Source: Membranipora membranacea
Taxonomy: Eukaryota; Bryozoa; Gymnolaemata; Cheilostomatida; Membraniporidae
NCBI GenBank assembly: GCA_914767715.1
Contig: OU612066.1
Location: 29,114,283-29,178,282 of the forward strand
Reading direction: 5' to 3'
DNA: 64,000 bases
The position numbers were made by a program, and so were the translations under genes. This document shows, one piece after another, positions 51,001 through 63,894 of the stretch; within the stretch, counting starts at the first letter, position 1; each line of letters opens with the position of its first letter. The notes under the pieces are model-generated. The model searched no databases and was not told the DNA's origin. It saw only the letters and a list, made by a program, of their open reading frames with translations.

Positions 51001-54000
51001 GTGTCACGTATTGACTGAGTAAAGAATTATTATTGAGATGTTCCACTATGACACACAGTACTAAATAGAAGGTTTTTTTGTTTATATGCATCCTTGCATC
51101 CTTTTTCCGTAACACCTCTCAGTATTAGAGATATAATAGTCACAGAAAGTAGGTCTGGTAGCAATCCATCGATCTGCCAGACCCAAGACTGACACTTCTT
51201 TACTGAGCAGGTGTCATGTATTGACAGCCATACCTGATGATTGACAGTAGGGTAGACACTATTTACTATAGATGTAATGAGTTCAGCACACTGCTCTCTT
51301 ACTCCAGGTCTGTGATATGATTCTACATAATACTGAGCTAACCAGTGAGAGTAAGCCTTCAACGACGCCAGCGTGTGAGCATACCTGTAAAAGGTGTAGA
51401 ATCAACTGTGAATGATCCAGCACATAGTATAAAAAAGTCATAAAGACCGACAACATTCTCATCATAAATAATTGATAAAGGAGTGTAAGTTGAAATTGCA
51501 GTACCAGCAAGTATGTAGATTGGAAAAATTAAATCATGCAGTTCGGTGACTTTGTAATGAAAAAACTAAAGTTATGTATCCCAGTATGAATTGATAAACA
51601 GAATTGATATATTTCAAGAAAGTAGATCGGATTTTAAATATACCTTACATTATTCAGGCAGTACAAGAACTGTCACAAAATCAGAATAACATTTTGACAT
51701 ATAATAACATCTGACAATCAGTGCCACCTACCGCATAAAAGCCCAAAAAATACTTACATTTCTATGAAATCTGGCACCAGTTTTCTCATGTGTTCTGATG
51801 AGTACTGTCTACTGAATAATCGTGTCTTCTCATTATACACTGCTAACTCTATTAACCTGTTGGGATATGGTAAAAGCGTGGTGCTCAAATGAAAAAATGA
51901 TACCAAAAGAAGAAATAAGTGAATAATGGAAACAATATGGAAACATAATTGCTCATAGACTGATCTAGGATTATATGAAACAATTTCAATCACTGACTTT
52001 ATACCATGGTCCATAGTTTGAATACTAATTTTGATGAAATTGTTTTTCTTCAAAATGACAATACCATTATTATACTCACTGCTTGGCTAACTTTTCAGTG
52101 TGAGCGAATTTAGCATCAAACCTTCCTCCAGTGCAATAGTCAACGAGCCTAGCTGATGTCTGTAATACTGTACATAAGTCCTTCAAGCAGCAGTGTACTC
52201 TGTTTATTACCTATAGGGAAAAGTGGGAATATGATATAACTCAACAAACAAATGATAGATAACTTTGGATCCATGCAGATCATCTGGTCAATTTAAGCAA
52301 ACAAAATTGGTAGGAACCAATCTGGAAGATATTTTACAAACATATAAGATAAAAATATTCACAGAAAAGCATCATTTTCATTTTGAATATTCCTGCTTTT
52401 TTACTTTTGAGATTCTTTCAATAACATAAGCTATTTATCACAGATTTAAAAATTTAATCCTGTAGGGTGTTTAAACAAATCAGATTAGATAAGCTGCGTG
52501 GATAATGAGAATGTGATATATCTCCAGTAGCTTTTGTGAAATTGACAAGAGAGACAAAGCTGGAAACAGCAATAACTAAATCTGTGTTTCGCCATTCACC
52601 GATCAAGTCCAAGCGTACCTGAGGAGTTTGTTGCGATGTGTTGGACAGATGTGATTCCAGATTTATATATATAGTAATATTCTCTTGGAACATATTATCT
52701 AACATAGGTGTGACATCATCATATACAAGCTCAGCTATAGATTCCACAGTGTCGTTACAGTTTGATATAAATGTCTGCATCTCTGTCATACCCTGTCATA
52801 TGCACCAAATAAAGATTAGCTCACATGTCAATTATATCTATATGTTTTACTTTTCATCTGTTAATCGACAATTAGAGCGTTGCACTGGAGTGGATTCCAC
52901 TACATAAACAGAGGTCTTACATGACACTTCTTGTACAAGAAAAAGTATTGCTATCAATAGTTGCAGTATTATTTCTTAGTTCAATCAATCAAAGAAACAA
53001 GCTTACATTTATCGTTTGTACGTGTTATACGTTTGTATGAAGAAGTTTCCCCCTCATTGACATAAGGAAGATAACTCCAATAAATAATTTAATTATAACC
53101 AGCAACATATTGCTCATTTATATCCTGTATATACTCATTTGTCGATAATGCTATTACTGTACAGGCAGAGCCGATTGATAATCTATTGTTTCAAATATTA
53201 AACTTGTTTGATGTTTTAATGTTTTTTATGTTTTGACAGATCTTGACAAGTGGACCAGTTTTCGAATGCACCTTATGACGTAAAAGAATGTTTTGTATGA
53301 ATAAAACTCACATCATCATCAACAGTCTCATCATCGAGTTCCTCAAGCTGAGCAGCGTTGTGAGTAAACTGCATCTTCTTGAGTAACTCACGCACCAGTG
53401 CTAGGATTCCATCTGAATATCTGAAAAAGTACACACAATGTTTGTCTGTGAACACTGCAGACAGTAGACAGTAGTAGGGGAATACAAGAAATGCAATACA
53501 GGGAATACAAAGTAAATGACCACTGTATATGTGTATAATATTAAGGCTCGGAGCCTGCCGAATAATAATATGGCACAGGCCAAAATCAAGCCACATTGTA
53601 AGAATTATCGAAGACATTATCATGTAAAACGGATTACGAATGACTTGATGTCAGATTTCTTAGTGGGTTCTGGTACCTCTCAAGAGAGAGATTCTTGGTA
53701 TTTCTTTCCTCTGCCTTTGACTTAATGTAATCCACAAAGATCTGCCAAATATTAAGGCACGCAAAGAAGTCTTCCATGGTTGGCTGAAAAATAAAATTTT
53801 ACATTTCGACATCGAAACAAATAGACAGCAATACATGGTAAATCTTTCCGACTTATCGTATATCATAATTCATAATATTAGTGTGAGGAGGTCTGAATTC
53901 ACATTGATATGGGTCGAGGAAGACTAGCCTTCAAAAACATGTCACTATCAACCAATATATCCTGTATATACCCTAGTGAACAAAAATTTGCAAATTAGCT

Positions 54001-57000
54001 AAGATAAAATAGCAGAAATCGACATTTTCAAATGTAAACAGGTGAATTGTCTAGTTCTGGGCCAACACGCAAATTTGAATAGTTTCATCCTGTTGGGTAG
54101 ATGTTCCCACATAACAATTTTATCCCAGACTGGAGGACGAATTACGGGAGTCACTTCAAATGGATCAAACGCTTCAAGTTTGGACCGCAGATTATTGATG
54201 ATATACAGATTTGCATATGCAATAACGGCTGAAAAGGAGAGGATAACTCCAAACCATGATAACTGGCTGGCGATGCATGTTTTGTTACAGACCTGTTTGA
54301 AAGTATACTCAAATAGCAGTGAGAGAAACTCCAACACAGGAAAGTGGGGATTAGCCTCGAATCTTCTCAGGTGATGATTCACAAATAGCCGCACAAACTC
54401 AGTAAACTTGTCTAAAAACCTACATGAAGAAAGAGTGCATTATAATAATTTCTTTTCCATTCATACTGAAGTACGTTGTTATCAATATATTGTTAATAAT
54501 ACACCTTTAAGCACTGCATGGGTTTCCTTGCGCTTCCACAACACCAAAAAAACTCAAGAAATAATCAGTTCAAAATAAATTGATAAGCACATTCATTCAT
54601 TGGTGTAAAGAAAAAATACAGTAGGTTCATTTTTTTAAACATTACAGTTACTGATCCATCACAAATCACTTTACACATGCCAGTAGATAATCAGTATCGA
54701 CTAATTTAAAGACCCATCAACCATGGCTAATCTCATCCATAGGCTAGTTAAAAGCAACTGTGTCCTCAAGTGACTGTCAATATAGCACAATCAGCACAGT
54801 ATGGTTTATGATGGTAAATAAATAAGATTGATAGCACGTATTCACCTAATCATCATGTTTTGTTTTATAGGTATCCAACACCAACTTGAAGTGGGTGATT
54901 CATAGCTGCTCAGAAAATTTACAAACAGGCAGTGTGGTAAGTATTACATTCATCCATGATGAATCCAGGAGTATTATATCAACTTACGATGAATCCAAGG
55001 CATCGAGGGTTTTCACGTTATCCTGAGTCATTTTCTTTAGTAGATAGAAGGTTTGCTGAAATAGCTGAAGTAGATATGACTCAAAGTTTGCTGGCACACA
55101 GTTCTTACTGAGTAGCTCATTAATACAACACATGGCCAGCATTCCCAGAGACTGTGATCCTACAGTAGGATAAAAAAAAGTGAATATTATATTGCTGCAA
55201 AAGCCAGGATTGTCAGGTGGACACTTTTTTATGTATTAGTAAACAATAAAAAAATGGCCGCCCGACAAGGCTAGGACAACCTCATCATTACCACTGTGGT
55301 ATAGTAGATCGCGTTTGATCCATTTGCCTGCATTTGAAGTCGCTCCCCCTGCACAGTTACCAAACGAGTGGGGCAACAATGTCTATGGGGGCAACAGCAA
55401 ATGGACCAAACCTGATCTAAAGTTATAGTATCTTTAGTGGCTTCACGAAATAGTGATCTAAATTGCATAATAGTTGTTTATTTGGGTCTCATGAGTGGCA
55501 TTCCAATGTCAACCAATATACAGATGTTTGATGATTGAATGCATAGCAAGATTTTGTCTTTGGTTGAATGCTACTTATTACGAATTACTTATGAGTGACA
55601 AACAATTGTTCTATTGAATAATAGAGCACCAATGTGCCAACAGCTGTTCATCAAGACACTCAGATTCCAGAGCAATCATGCCTACCTGAAGTAGTATTCC
55701 TGGTAGATTCACAACCAAAAGCAGCAAAGCTGAATACAGTGTTGAGTAGATGAGAAGTAATCATAGTAGATAAAGGTACCCAGCTGAACAGGTGCCCTAT
55801 ACATGACAGCGCCTGAGAACAGAGCACCTGCGACACCTTGTCAAAAGGTATAAGAGATCTGCTACTGGCTGGCTTGAAGGCAGGTGACTGAAAGATGTTT
55901 GCATTCTGGTATGACTGTCCTGTAAAAAAAGAATAAATCCAATCAAAGTTTGAGGATGAATGTGGCATCAGGCAAGACAGGTTTCAATTAATCTTACAAG
56001 CAAAACCCATCTTATGGGTTTATCATTCAAATATAACAAAAAAATAAATACACAAAATAATTCAAATATGAAGATAATCTGGGCATAATCTTTCAAAAGT
56101 GTATAGTTCATATGAGCAAATCCTTTAATTGCATGCTTTTCCACCTGTTCTTCCCAAAAAAACATCATACCTGGCTTAGGGGAAGAGTGTGCTGGACTGC
56201 CTATAGCCTGCCTGGTAGGTGAAGGTGGTGGAGTTGTGGTAGAGAGTAACTTGTGTCTCTCTAAGACACCATCCAATATGTCTGTAAATTTAGAATACAA
56301 AGCTTCTGATCTTACATTTGTATTCAGATGCCCAAAAAATAGAAAAACATATCTTTTGTTCACAAGCAAAGGACTCCAAGTAACAATCTCTATAGAAGAC
56401 AACACATTTGTCACACACTAATCATCAACCAAAACAAAACAAGAACTTGTCCATACATTCAATGTACATTAATGTGTAAGACACTGATAAAGCGTAATTA
56501 TAAACTTACTACACAGAGCAGCTAGAATCCTTGGCATCATTTCTAGTAGAAGTTGCTTGAGCTCATGTTTGCGTGAGATAGACAAATCTTCTCTTGGATT
56601 AGCCATCTCTTCGGAAGTTGTCTGCAGTAGAACGACTCCCAGTCCAGCTGTCTCCTGCTGTGTCATCAACTGTGGAAACAAGAGATCAAAGTGTTACAGT
56701 GGTACTAAGTGGTTACTGGTATTACCAGAGAAGAGGTAAAGCTAATGTTGTAGTGTGACTTGATCTCGCTGGCAATCACAGGTCAATGAGGAATTGCGGT
56801 GGATATGTTTAAAAAACCGCTATACATAATAATAGGGTTTCTCCATAGACTTAATAATGAACCTAGACAGGACACTATATACAGCTGAAGTGAGGCACTT
56901 AATTGTGGGGCAACGTAACGTCATTGGAAGGTGTAGAAGCAATGATGCCATCCTTGATTTACTGCCCATAATCATGGTTGTTTGTTCATAACTGGATCAA

Positions 57001-59044
57001 TTTTGATCGGATTTTCAATTTGAAAATTGCTTTACAATCAGCAGCATCTTATGTTATCAACTTGATGTTGTTTCTTCTTCAAAAAGAATTTCTTTGCCTT
57101 AAATTAGTATCAAACTGTTCAGGACAAGCTGCTGAGTCTATTGTAAATTTCAAACTCAAAATCCGATCAAGATTGATCGAGTTATTGACAAAGAACCTGG
57201 ATTTTGTACAGTATATTCAATGATAGCATCATTGCTTCTACACCTTCCAATGACGTTACGTTGTCCACAATTAACTGCCTCAGTGCCTCAATGCTAATGC
57301 TCTATATAGTGTCCTGTCTAGGTTTATTATTTAGTCGATGGGTTTCTCCTTTTAAATACTAAATAAGATAATTTTGTTTGAAAAACGCTCATTTCTAAGG
57401 GTTGAACAAGAAGTTAATAAAAAGGATGATCAAAGAAGGCACATGCTCTCAATATACGTGAGAGCTAAATCTCATTTGCACAGATTTGGATATAATATAT
57501 CATGTCTCAACAAGCAATATCTTACCTCAAGAATATTTGATAGGAAGTCATGATAGAAGTGAGGCCAGTCGTGTCTGGCTATATCCACATTGAGTTTAGA
57601 CATCTTATTTACTATAAATCCTGGGAGTTGTGTGTGAGCCTTCACTAGGTGTTCTACAATAGACTCACGGATAATCTTCTTACTCTCTGTCGTCATACCA
57701 TGCCACTGTTTATTTATCAGCGTCTGGAGAAAAAATGAGGCATTACAATGAGCAACCACATCAACATTATGATTTCACAACTATTGCTGATTTTTTATCC
57801 AAAAAAAGTAACTGAGCTGACACAACAATATATCTGTTTGTGGAAGACATCCACAGCATCCAGTTTGCAACTAGAGGACAGTTGTTTGAGACTAGCTCTT
57901 TTGTATATTTTTTACTAATTTTGCTATAAATTAGCTTGTATCCACTTGTAACTAGTTACAAGCTAGCACTGAATGTAAAACAACGCAATCATTATAATTA
58001 TATCAATATTATTCCTCAAGGAAGACAACCAAAAGTTAAAAAGTTACCTCTAGGACACTTAGTGCGTACATCATCACATACTCATTGCTTGTCTGTTTGA
58101 TGAAGAGAAGACAATACTGCCAGGCATCTTTTTGTTGGCTAAAATTATTCAGCAGCTCCTCTACAGTTAAGAAAAATCACATTCTTGAATTATGCATGTT
58201 TACTTTTTTGTGGTTTCACCATACCAGTGTTGAAAATGTATGATACCTTCCACCGTTGTTCATCTTCAACTATTACAGGTCAAGTTAAAAACACAATCAG
58301 GTATCAGTCAACAAAAGATACATCTGTTTATATATGATGTATAGGATGATAAAAATCAGTTGATACAGTATTGTAGGTTATAGCTTGAGAAGTATTGCAT
58401 TGTGATTTTGCGTTTTGAAGAAAATCCATATATCTTACCAATGTTTCTTTTCCTTTCATTAGTAGTGGCAGGCAAAAAGAATTCATTCATAAGACCCTCT
58501 AAGGCTAGGAGGTGTTCACTTTGTGCTGAGTTAGTCTGTAATATATAAATGAAACGTTCCACAATAATAACAACCCAGATTTCGTGTTACATCTAGTCAT
58601 AAATAAGTCTACGACATTAACTGCAACTGTCACATGAATGATGTTTTCTCTTCAAGAAAAGTCATCACAACTAGTTCTAACTGGGGCTAGAATCATAGCC
58701 TGGACCCATTATACACCATAGCTGACATTGATAAGGAAAGGAACATGATTCTTGTGGCAGAGATAAAGCTAGTCCTGTCCCTTAACAACTGACTGCCTCA
58801 ACCTAATGTGAACCATGGCACTACAGGACTGGAACTCTATAGGCTGGTGACAGTCCCTCTATCATGGATATCTAACATTTAAGCGTTTTCTTAAATGTTT
58901 TGGTACTCAGCATGCCCCTCCATTATCTAATGCCCTGATCGCCAGTATAGGTAGGCCCAATGAACTAAACATTTAGTTCATTGGTAGGCCCCTACATATG
59001 ATCTCAACAATTCATATGTCTAAAAGATGAACAATACTTACCAT
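45081..59044 (-). CDS. XPO6: Exportin-6 (complete, 25 coding exons)
   Basis: Importin-beta family exportin; in animals XPO6 takes actin-profilin complexes out of the nucleus with RanGTP. Exons (5' to 3'): 59044-59042, 58535-58439, 58160-58048, 57723-57526, 56669-56510, 56281-56171, 55919-55686, 55159-54988, 54419-54293, 53783-53677, 53420-53312, 52792-52619, 52210-52080, 51856-51758, 51384-51234, 50741-50595, 50322-50127, 48926-48771, 48416-48302, 47854-47795, 47507-47396, 47076-46915, 46560-46462, 45707-45474, 45215-45081. All phases agree and the total is 1,133 codons plus stop, against 1,125 residues in human. Matching blocks include TNERKRNI, LLQTTSEEMANPREDLSISR, AQLEELDDETVDDD, LRVQMGISFTEQTIQTFLEL, VVKSHDLLQEDI and NDLRYYAIINASLPPGT. 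The start ATG is the last codon of exon 1 (ATG|GTAAGT). It has duplicated 3' pieces to its left and a divergent DNAJC2 to its right. Confidence 0.96.
46150..46226 (-). mobile_element. tRNA-derived SINE head in XPO6 intron
   Basis: On the minus strand, AGCTTAGTTGGTTAGAGCGC is a clear tRNA D-arm with A box, and GGTTTCGAGTCC is a B box about 30 bp later. It lies in the intron between exons 23 and 24. A more decayed version sits at the paralogous place in XPO6 duplicate A (about 24,050-24,125), so insertion predates that duplication. Confidence 0.65.
49016..49782. mobile_element. MITE with ~35-bp TIRs, copy in functional XPO6
   Basis: Third copy of the element seen at 27,555 and 32,486, here in the intron between exons 17 and 18 of the functional gene. 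Terminal words are ATGTGTCACAGTCGCAGAAA and CTTTCTGAGACTGCGACACA. Confidence 0.7.
55290..55440. mobile_element. Short dispersed repeat, foldback ends (copy 1)
   Basis: Carries TTGATCCATTTGCCTGCATT and AGTCGCTCCC near one end, and inverted GCAAATGGACCAAAC at the other. A related sequence occurs at 62,340-62,475 in a DNAJC2 intron. Both copies are intronic. Likely a small MITE. Confidence 0.6.
56845..57338. mobile_element. Mutator-like MITE with 10-bp target duplication
   Basis: A 494-bp foldback element in the XPO6 intron between exons 4 and 5. Long imperfect inverted ends start ATAGACTTAATAATGAACCT (left) and ATCGACTAAATAATAAACCT (right, reverse complement) and extend over 110 bp, including GGAAGGTGTAGAAGCAATGA. 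The core is also partly inverted around GATCGGATTTT. The direct repeat GGGTTTCTCC flanks it exactly (56835-56844 and 57339-57348). No coding capacity. Confidence 0.9.
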
Positions 59045-60037
59045 ATTGGATGGTCTTCTTTACTCTCATTGCTTCCTCAGATCAGACGGAACCAGTATTG
59101 TCTAATTGTGCTTCCTGTAAATTGGAAATGTTGCATATAATCACATGGTCGGTGGAAGTGGTGGGCAGATTATCGCTGTCAAAGACAACAAAGAAATTGT
59201 CATGATTTTGATACCAGTTCATATTCATACATAGCCAAACATCATGATCATCATCATAAACTATCATAAAAATATTAGCAACCTAAATAACTTCTATATA
59301 TTATAAAACTAACTTCTATTCATGTAAGCAAGTACCAATGAAAGAAAGAAACATGGGCCAGGAATTCATCTTACAGCCTGGGGGAGAGCTGAAAATATAT
59401 GCCATCCCCGCCTGCATGTGGCACTACCAATAATAATGTTGAGTGAGGGGTGTGAGTTAATGATGAACAGATTAAGTCATAGTATGTATGTAATTGTGAG
59501 AAAAAGCTGCCAGCCTCCTCTAAGAAAGTTGAGTGGCAATTCAATTTATTTGGTAATTTAAAGGATCTGGATGAATGGAATTGTGTATAAAAGTGAGGGA
59601 CAGGGGACAAAAATATCACTTATTTCTAATGAGTGATTGTCACTCCCAAACAGAGGGAGTTGAGAGGTCTGGTCAGCTTGAAAGTTACAGTACCTTAATT
59701 TCCTTTCCAACACAGAGCGAAAATCTTCCAGAAAGTATAAATAAAAGTTAAAACTCGATTGATTATAAATAGTGCACTTACATCTCCTGCAATTAGATAT
59801 GCATTCTGCGCATGCTCAGTCAGATCACGAGAGTCAGTATGTTAGATATGATAAGGCATACTGACTCTCGTGATCTGACTGGGCAAGAGCTGAGAATGCG
59901 CAGAATGATGATATGTAGTTCTAAATTTTATTCGTGTGCTCAACTTTTCTCAGCCTATGTTACCCACATGAAGGAAAAATTTTTTTAGTAGTTGATTCTT
60001 CTAGTTTTGATGATTTGATCCTACTAATATTGCAGTC
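59045..60037. promoter_or_regulatory. Shared XPO6-DNAJC2 upstream region
   Basis: The two housekeeping-type genes start divergently about 1 kb apart. The interval holds 5' UTR sequence for both, a likely acceptor (ACTAATATTGCAG) two bases before the DNAJC2 ATG, and the hairpin at 59,796-59,910. No clear TATA box was seen. A bidirectional promoter is inferred from spacing only. Confidence 0.5.
59796..59910. repeat. Palindromic hairpin in the divergent promoter
   Basis: CAGTCAGATCACGAGAGTCA on the left is matched by its reverse complement on the right (TGACTCTCGTGATCTGACTG), with further paired ATTCTGCGCAT ends and a loop near TTAGATATGATAAGG. The right arm has about 8 extra bases. TGCGCATGC resembles an NRF1-type site. 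Probably a small MITE. Confidence 0.8.
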
Positions 60038-63000
60038 ATGACGCAGATTGATGAAAGCTTGTTTGATTTTGATGAACCCAGTGTTTCGGGGAACATAACA
60101 GGTACCATTCAAATGAGTTTTACTATTAGATGAATCAGGGAGAATAGAAATATTGCATGTTTCTTGTGAGGCAGTCAGCAGTGGAGGGAGTGAGTCTGAC
60201 TGCTGTGAGTGTGAGTCACTTTCAGTCAATAACAGTTCCTGTTACCCAACTGTCTGACAATCATTGAGATTCACTGACATACAAAATAAAAGGATTAGGT
60301 ACCAGGAAGCTATCTTCTGTCCACCCTTGTATACTATTCAGTCCATTGTTTTGCATGATATATATTTCCACATGTAAATTGGTAGCCTTGAGATGCTGTC
60401 AATATGAGAGAGTAGGTCAATGGTATGAGACATACTGCCGACGTAGAGTACGTCAGCACACACTGTCAACATCGTCACATGGCAGCGACGCCTCGGACAG
60501 CGATGCCTCAGATGGTGACCTTGACGAAGATAATGAAGCTTTCCTTCGTACTCTTGATCCAAAAGAATGGAAGGTAAGATATCCTTTCACTAATGTGTTG
60601 GTTCTGAATGGCTGGTGGGAGGCCACCTAAAAGCGAATCAGAACAGAGCCAACAGATTGCTGTATAATATATATTCCGTACAGTAAAAAGCGATTGTATA
60701 TTTATTGGAATTAACCAAGAGTGGGATATTGGTGGTCACCCAAAAGGCCACTGCCAAAAAGCCACTGGTCATAACGCCGCTGGTCATTAAGCCACTGGTC
60801 GTAAAGCCACAACCCAAAAGGCCACTGGTCATAAGGCCACTGGCCAAGAGGCCACTGCCCATAAAGCCACTATCCAAAAGGCCACTGCCAAAAAAGTCAC
60901 TGGCTCAAAGGTTGCATAATTGAAGTCTTATATCAACTTTTCGTTGATAAGTTTTTTGCTAAACCAAATTTATGGCTCCTGAATGCCATCTATCAATGAA
61001 TTTTTATTTCTCCTCACTGATTCCCACTTGAGTAAAGCTATAGGTGATCCCACCAACACGTTACATAAACTATTTATTTTAAATAATTCCACCCGAACAT
61101 CTTCTTGCACAATTTTCTGTACCCTCAGCTCTAATTTATACATAAAAATGTATCTTGATGGACAAGTTGAAGTTATCACAAAGAAACAGTCAGCAATTTC
61201 AAGATCAAAGCAATGCCACACTGAGCAGAGAACAATTTTTATACATGCAGAAAGATTTTTAGTACTATTTTTACCCAATGCACCCTGTGAACCATTTTTA
61301 TTAACACATGGTTATATTGGATCTGATACTAAACAAGAAATAAATTGTGAATAATACAAGCCTCTAATGAGGGTATGTGAATGATAGGTTATATTCAAAT
61401 TAGAAATATAATCAAATGCCAAATTTAATATAATTTCTTAATAACCAACAGCTAGGAAATTATTGATTGAAAGTATGTATGTCAATGGCCGAACGGACCT
61501 GTGGTGTGTTTTTGGTAAATGGACATATAACCATCAGCTTTTTGGAGGAGCCCGGCCGCCGAAGCTCTGTGGGGACTACAAATGAAAACGCATCAATTTT
61601 AGCCATTGTAATGGTTATGATATATAGGGAGGATGCATCCCCCTATACAAAGTAGTAAGGGGGACACCATCCCCTTGCACCCCCTTAAATCTAACATTGT
61701 TTTAGTGCTCTTTTGGGTAATGGCCTTATGACCAGTGGCTATTTGGACAGTGGCCTTATAGCATGTGGCCTTTTGGGTAGTGGCTTTATGACCAGTGGCT
61801 TTTTGGACAGTGCCTTATGACCAGTTGCCTTTTGGGTAGTGGCTTTATGACCAGTGGTTTTTTGGCAGTGGCCTTTTGACCCAAAATCTGGATATTGGTT
61901 TTGAAATCATTGTTCATTTTAGCTTTTTACAACCTGAGCTAGTGTTTGTTCATAGATCTGTATGACACTGATAGAAATTTACCAACCTTTTGTTTTTCAT
62001 TTTTATCCACACATGTTTAACATTCTTTTTTTTTTAGGATCAAGACCATTATGTGGTTATGGGATTGAGTAAGCTAAGATACAAAGCGTCGTCAGCGCAA
62101 ATAAGAAATGCATGTAAGTTTTGAAAATCCACATACATTGATCATTGCTTAGCTGTTGAGAGCCTGCCAGATCCTCTTGGGACTTTTAAGTGTGTCTGTC
62201 TGCATCTTCTTTCTGACACATCTTTTCTCGAGATTGCTGTTTTACACGAGGCCTAAACAACTTATGGTGTGGTCCTATGCCACTCACACAAGGCTTGTCA
62301 CTGGATTTGTCGTTGTGGTAAAGAAGATGGATGATACCTTTGTTGCACTATGTTTAGACCAAGTTTGGTCCATTTGCCTGCATTCCGAGTCGCTCCCTGA
62401 TCCACTGGTGACGCCGCAGTGGAAGGGAGCAACAGTAAAGCAGGCAATTGGATTAAACTTGTTCTACACTATGTTAGTCTTCTTACTCAATGTTAATGAT
62501 TGAAGGCAATTTTAAGCTTCTTACATCTATTCAGCAAACTGATTTTTGGCCATGGACCAAGAATCTTTGCCATTCAATCCTTCATTCACTTCCTTTAACA
62601 GACAGAAAGAAGGTATTACTCCATCATCCTGATAAGAGGAAAGCTGCTGGTAAGGAAGTACTTGAAGATGATGACTACTTTACAAACATCACAAAAGGTT
62701 TGTACAGCGACCCTAACATGAAAAGCACCGTGTGCTTTGTTTGTCACGCCTGCAAGCAGAGTTATAAGTTTAAACACCCCTCACTCATAGTGTTGCGTTA
62801 TGAGTTGAATCATTCAGATTCCTGATCAAGTTATTCCTACTTAAAGAGGCTCTCATCATCCATTGGTTTGTTGCTAGTCTGATACCACAGCCAGCAAAAC
62901 ATTTCTGTTGCCAGATAATGATCAAGAAGCGCACTTTACATGTTCACGCATACATATCATAATATAAATGTATAATTCCTCTTGGTAGTTATCCCATCCC

Positions 63001-63894
63001 TGTACAAAGACCTCAAGGAGAGAACAACTCCCAAATGTATAAATAAATCAATTTCATTGTATTCTTTTACAGCGTATGAGACATTGAGTAACTCTGTTAC
63101 ACGACGTGCTTATGACAGTGTAGATCCAAGCTTTGATGATTCAGTACCCGGGGAGAAAGTGAGCAGTGAGAAGTTCATGACAACCTTTACCCCTGTGTTC
63201 GAGAGCAATGCAAGGTGCTACAAGCGTTCCTAGTAATGTTTAATGATACCGAAGAATAGTAAACAATAATTAGCTATAGTCATAGACTTAGTGGTATATT
63301 ATTGTGTCTATGGCTAGAGTATAGTTTAGGTTTGTTAATGTTAGCTACAATTTTGACTAACTAAAGTGGCAGTTTATATCAAGTAATAACCATGAGTATA
63401 CGTTAGATTACCATAAATCATGCTTCTTTGAGCCTGTGGAAAATGGTGAACCCTTCCTCCTTCAATTACTGTAATCATCTACGGTAATTGTTGACAACAT
63501 CATTTGTGAGACAGTCTGTAACTTCCGTTTACTTGACTGCGCCAGATCTGAGGAACTTGCTCATGTAGTAATGCTTTGCCCTTCACTTTTGTGACGATCA
63601 TTCGTCGGCTTTTCATCACTGTAAATAATAACCATGAAGAGAGTATTAATATTAAACTACCACAACACAGCCCTCCTTTGAATCAAGCTTTGGTTTCAGT
63701 TTTGTATCCCCTAGTCTGTATTTGATATTGATCGATATTTATTTTAGATGGTCTAAAAGCCGTCGGGTGCCACATTTAGGTTCCATGGAAGCCACAAGAG
63801 ATGAGGTGGATGATTTCTATACATTCTGGTACTCATTCGATTCATGGAGGGAGTTTTCTTATCTCGATGAAGAAGATAAAGAAAAAGGCTCGGA
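60038..63894 (+). CDS. DNAJC2: DNAJC2/zuotin (MPP11), 5' part
   Basis: J-domain co-chaperone of the ribosome-associated complex, which works with an Hsp70-type partner on nascent chains; in vertebrates it also binds chromatin. Six exons: 60038-60101, 60386-60573, 62038-62113, 62602-62697, 63073-63214 and 63748-63894, with matching phases. The start [13 protein letters not shown] is chosen because exon 1 joins in phase to [17 protein letters not shown], which matches the family's N-terminal block. [10 protein letters not shown] precedes the J-domain (~residue 85), which has [10 protein letters not shown] and the HPD in [12 protein letters not shown] (~residue 117). [11 protein letters not shown] and [20 protein letters not shown] are the zuotin-specific region. 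The charged middle and C-terminal SANT/Myb domains lie beyond the right edge. The second intron is enlarged by a 1.16-kb foldback element. Confidence 0.95.
60733..61889. mobile_element. Foldback element with minisatellite TIRs
   Basis: Two inverted blocks of a ~15-bp minisatellite (consensus near GGCCACTGGTCATAA) at 60,740-60,912 and 61,697-61,882 enclose ~780 bp. The whole is flanked by a 9-bp direct repeat, GGATATTGG (60724-60732 and 61890-61898). This is the structure of Drosophila FB-type and Mutator-like foldback transposons. An internal open frame at 60,983-61,354 is not recognised. It lies in the DNAJC2 intron between exons 2 and 3. Confidence 0.85.
62340..62475. mobile_element. Short dispersed repeat, foldback ends (copy 2)
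   Basis: TTGGTCCATTTGCCTGCATT and GAGTCGCTCCC on the left and inverted GCAGGCAATTGGATTAAACT on the right. It is related to 55,290-55,440 and lies in the DNAJC2 intron between exons 3 and 4. Confidence 0.6.

Noticed and set aside
53999-54292. Extension of XPO6 exon 9 beyond 54,293
   Set aside because: The frame stays open for about 97 codons past the donor, but the XPO6 family block continues in the exon at 53,783 in matching phase, so this is intron.
60983-61354. Gene inside the foldback element
   Set aside because: The 123-codon frame has no recognisable domain or splice partners, so it is not annotated as a gene, though a captured fragment is possible.
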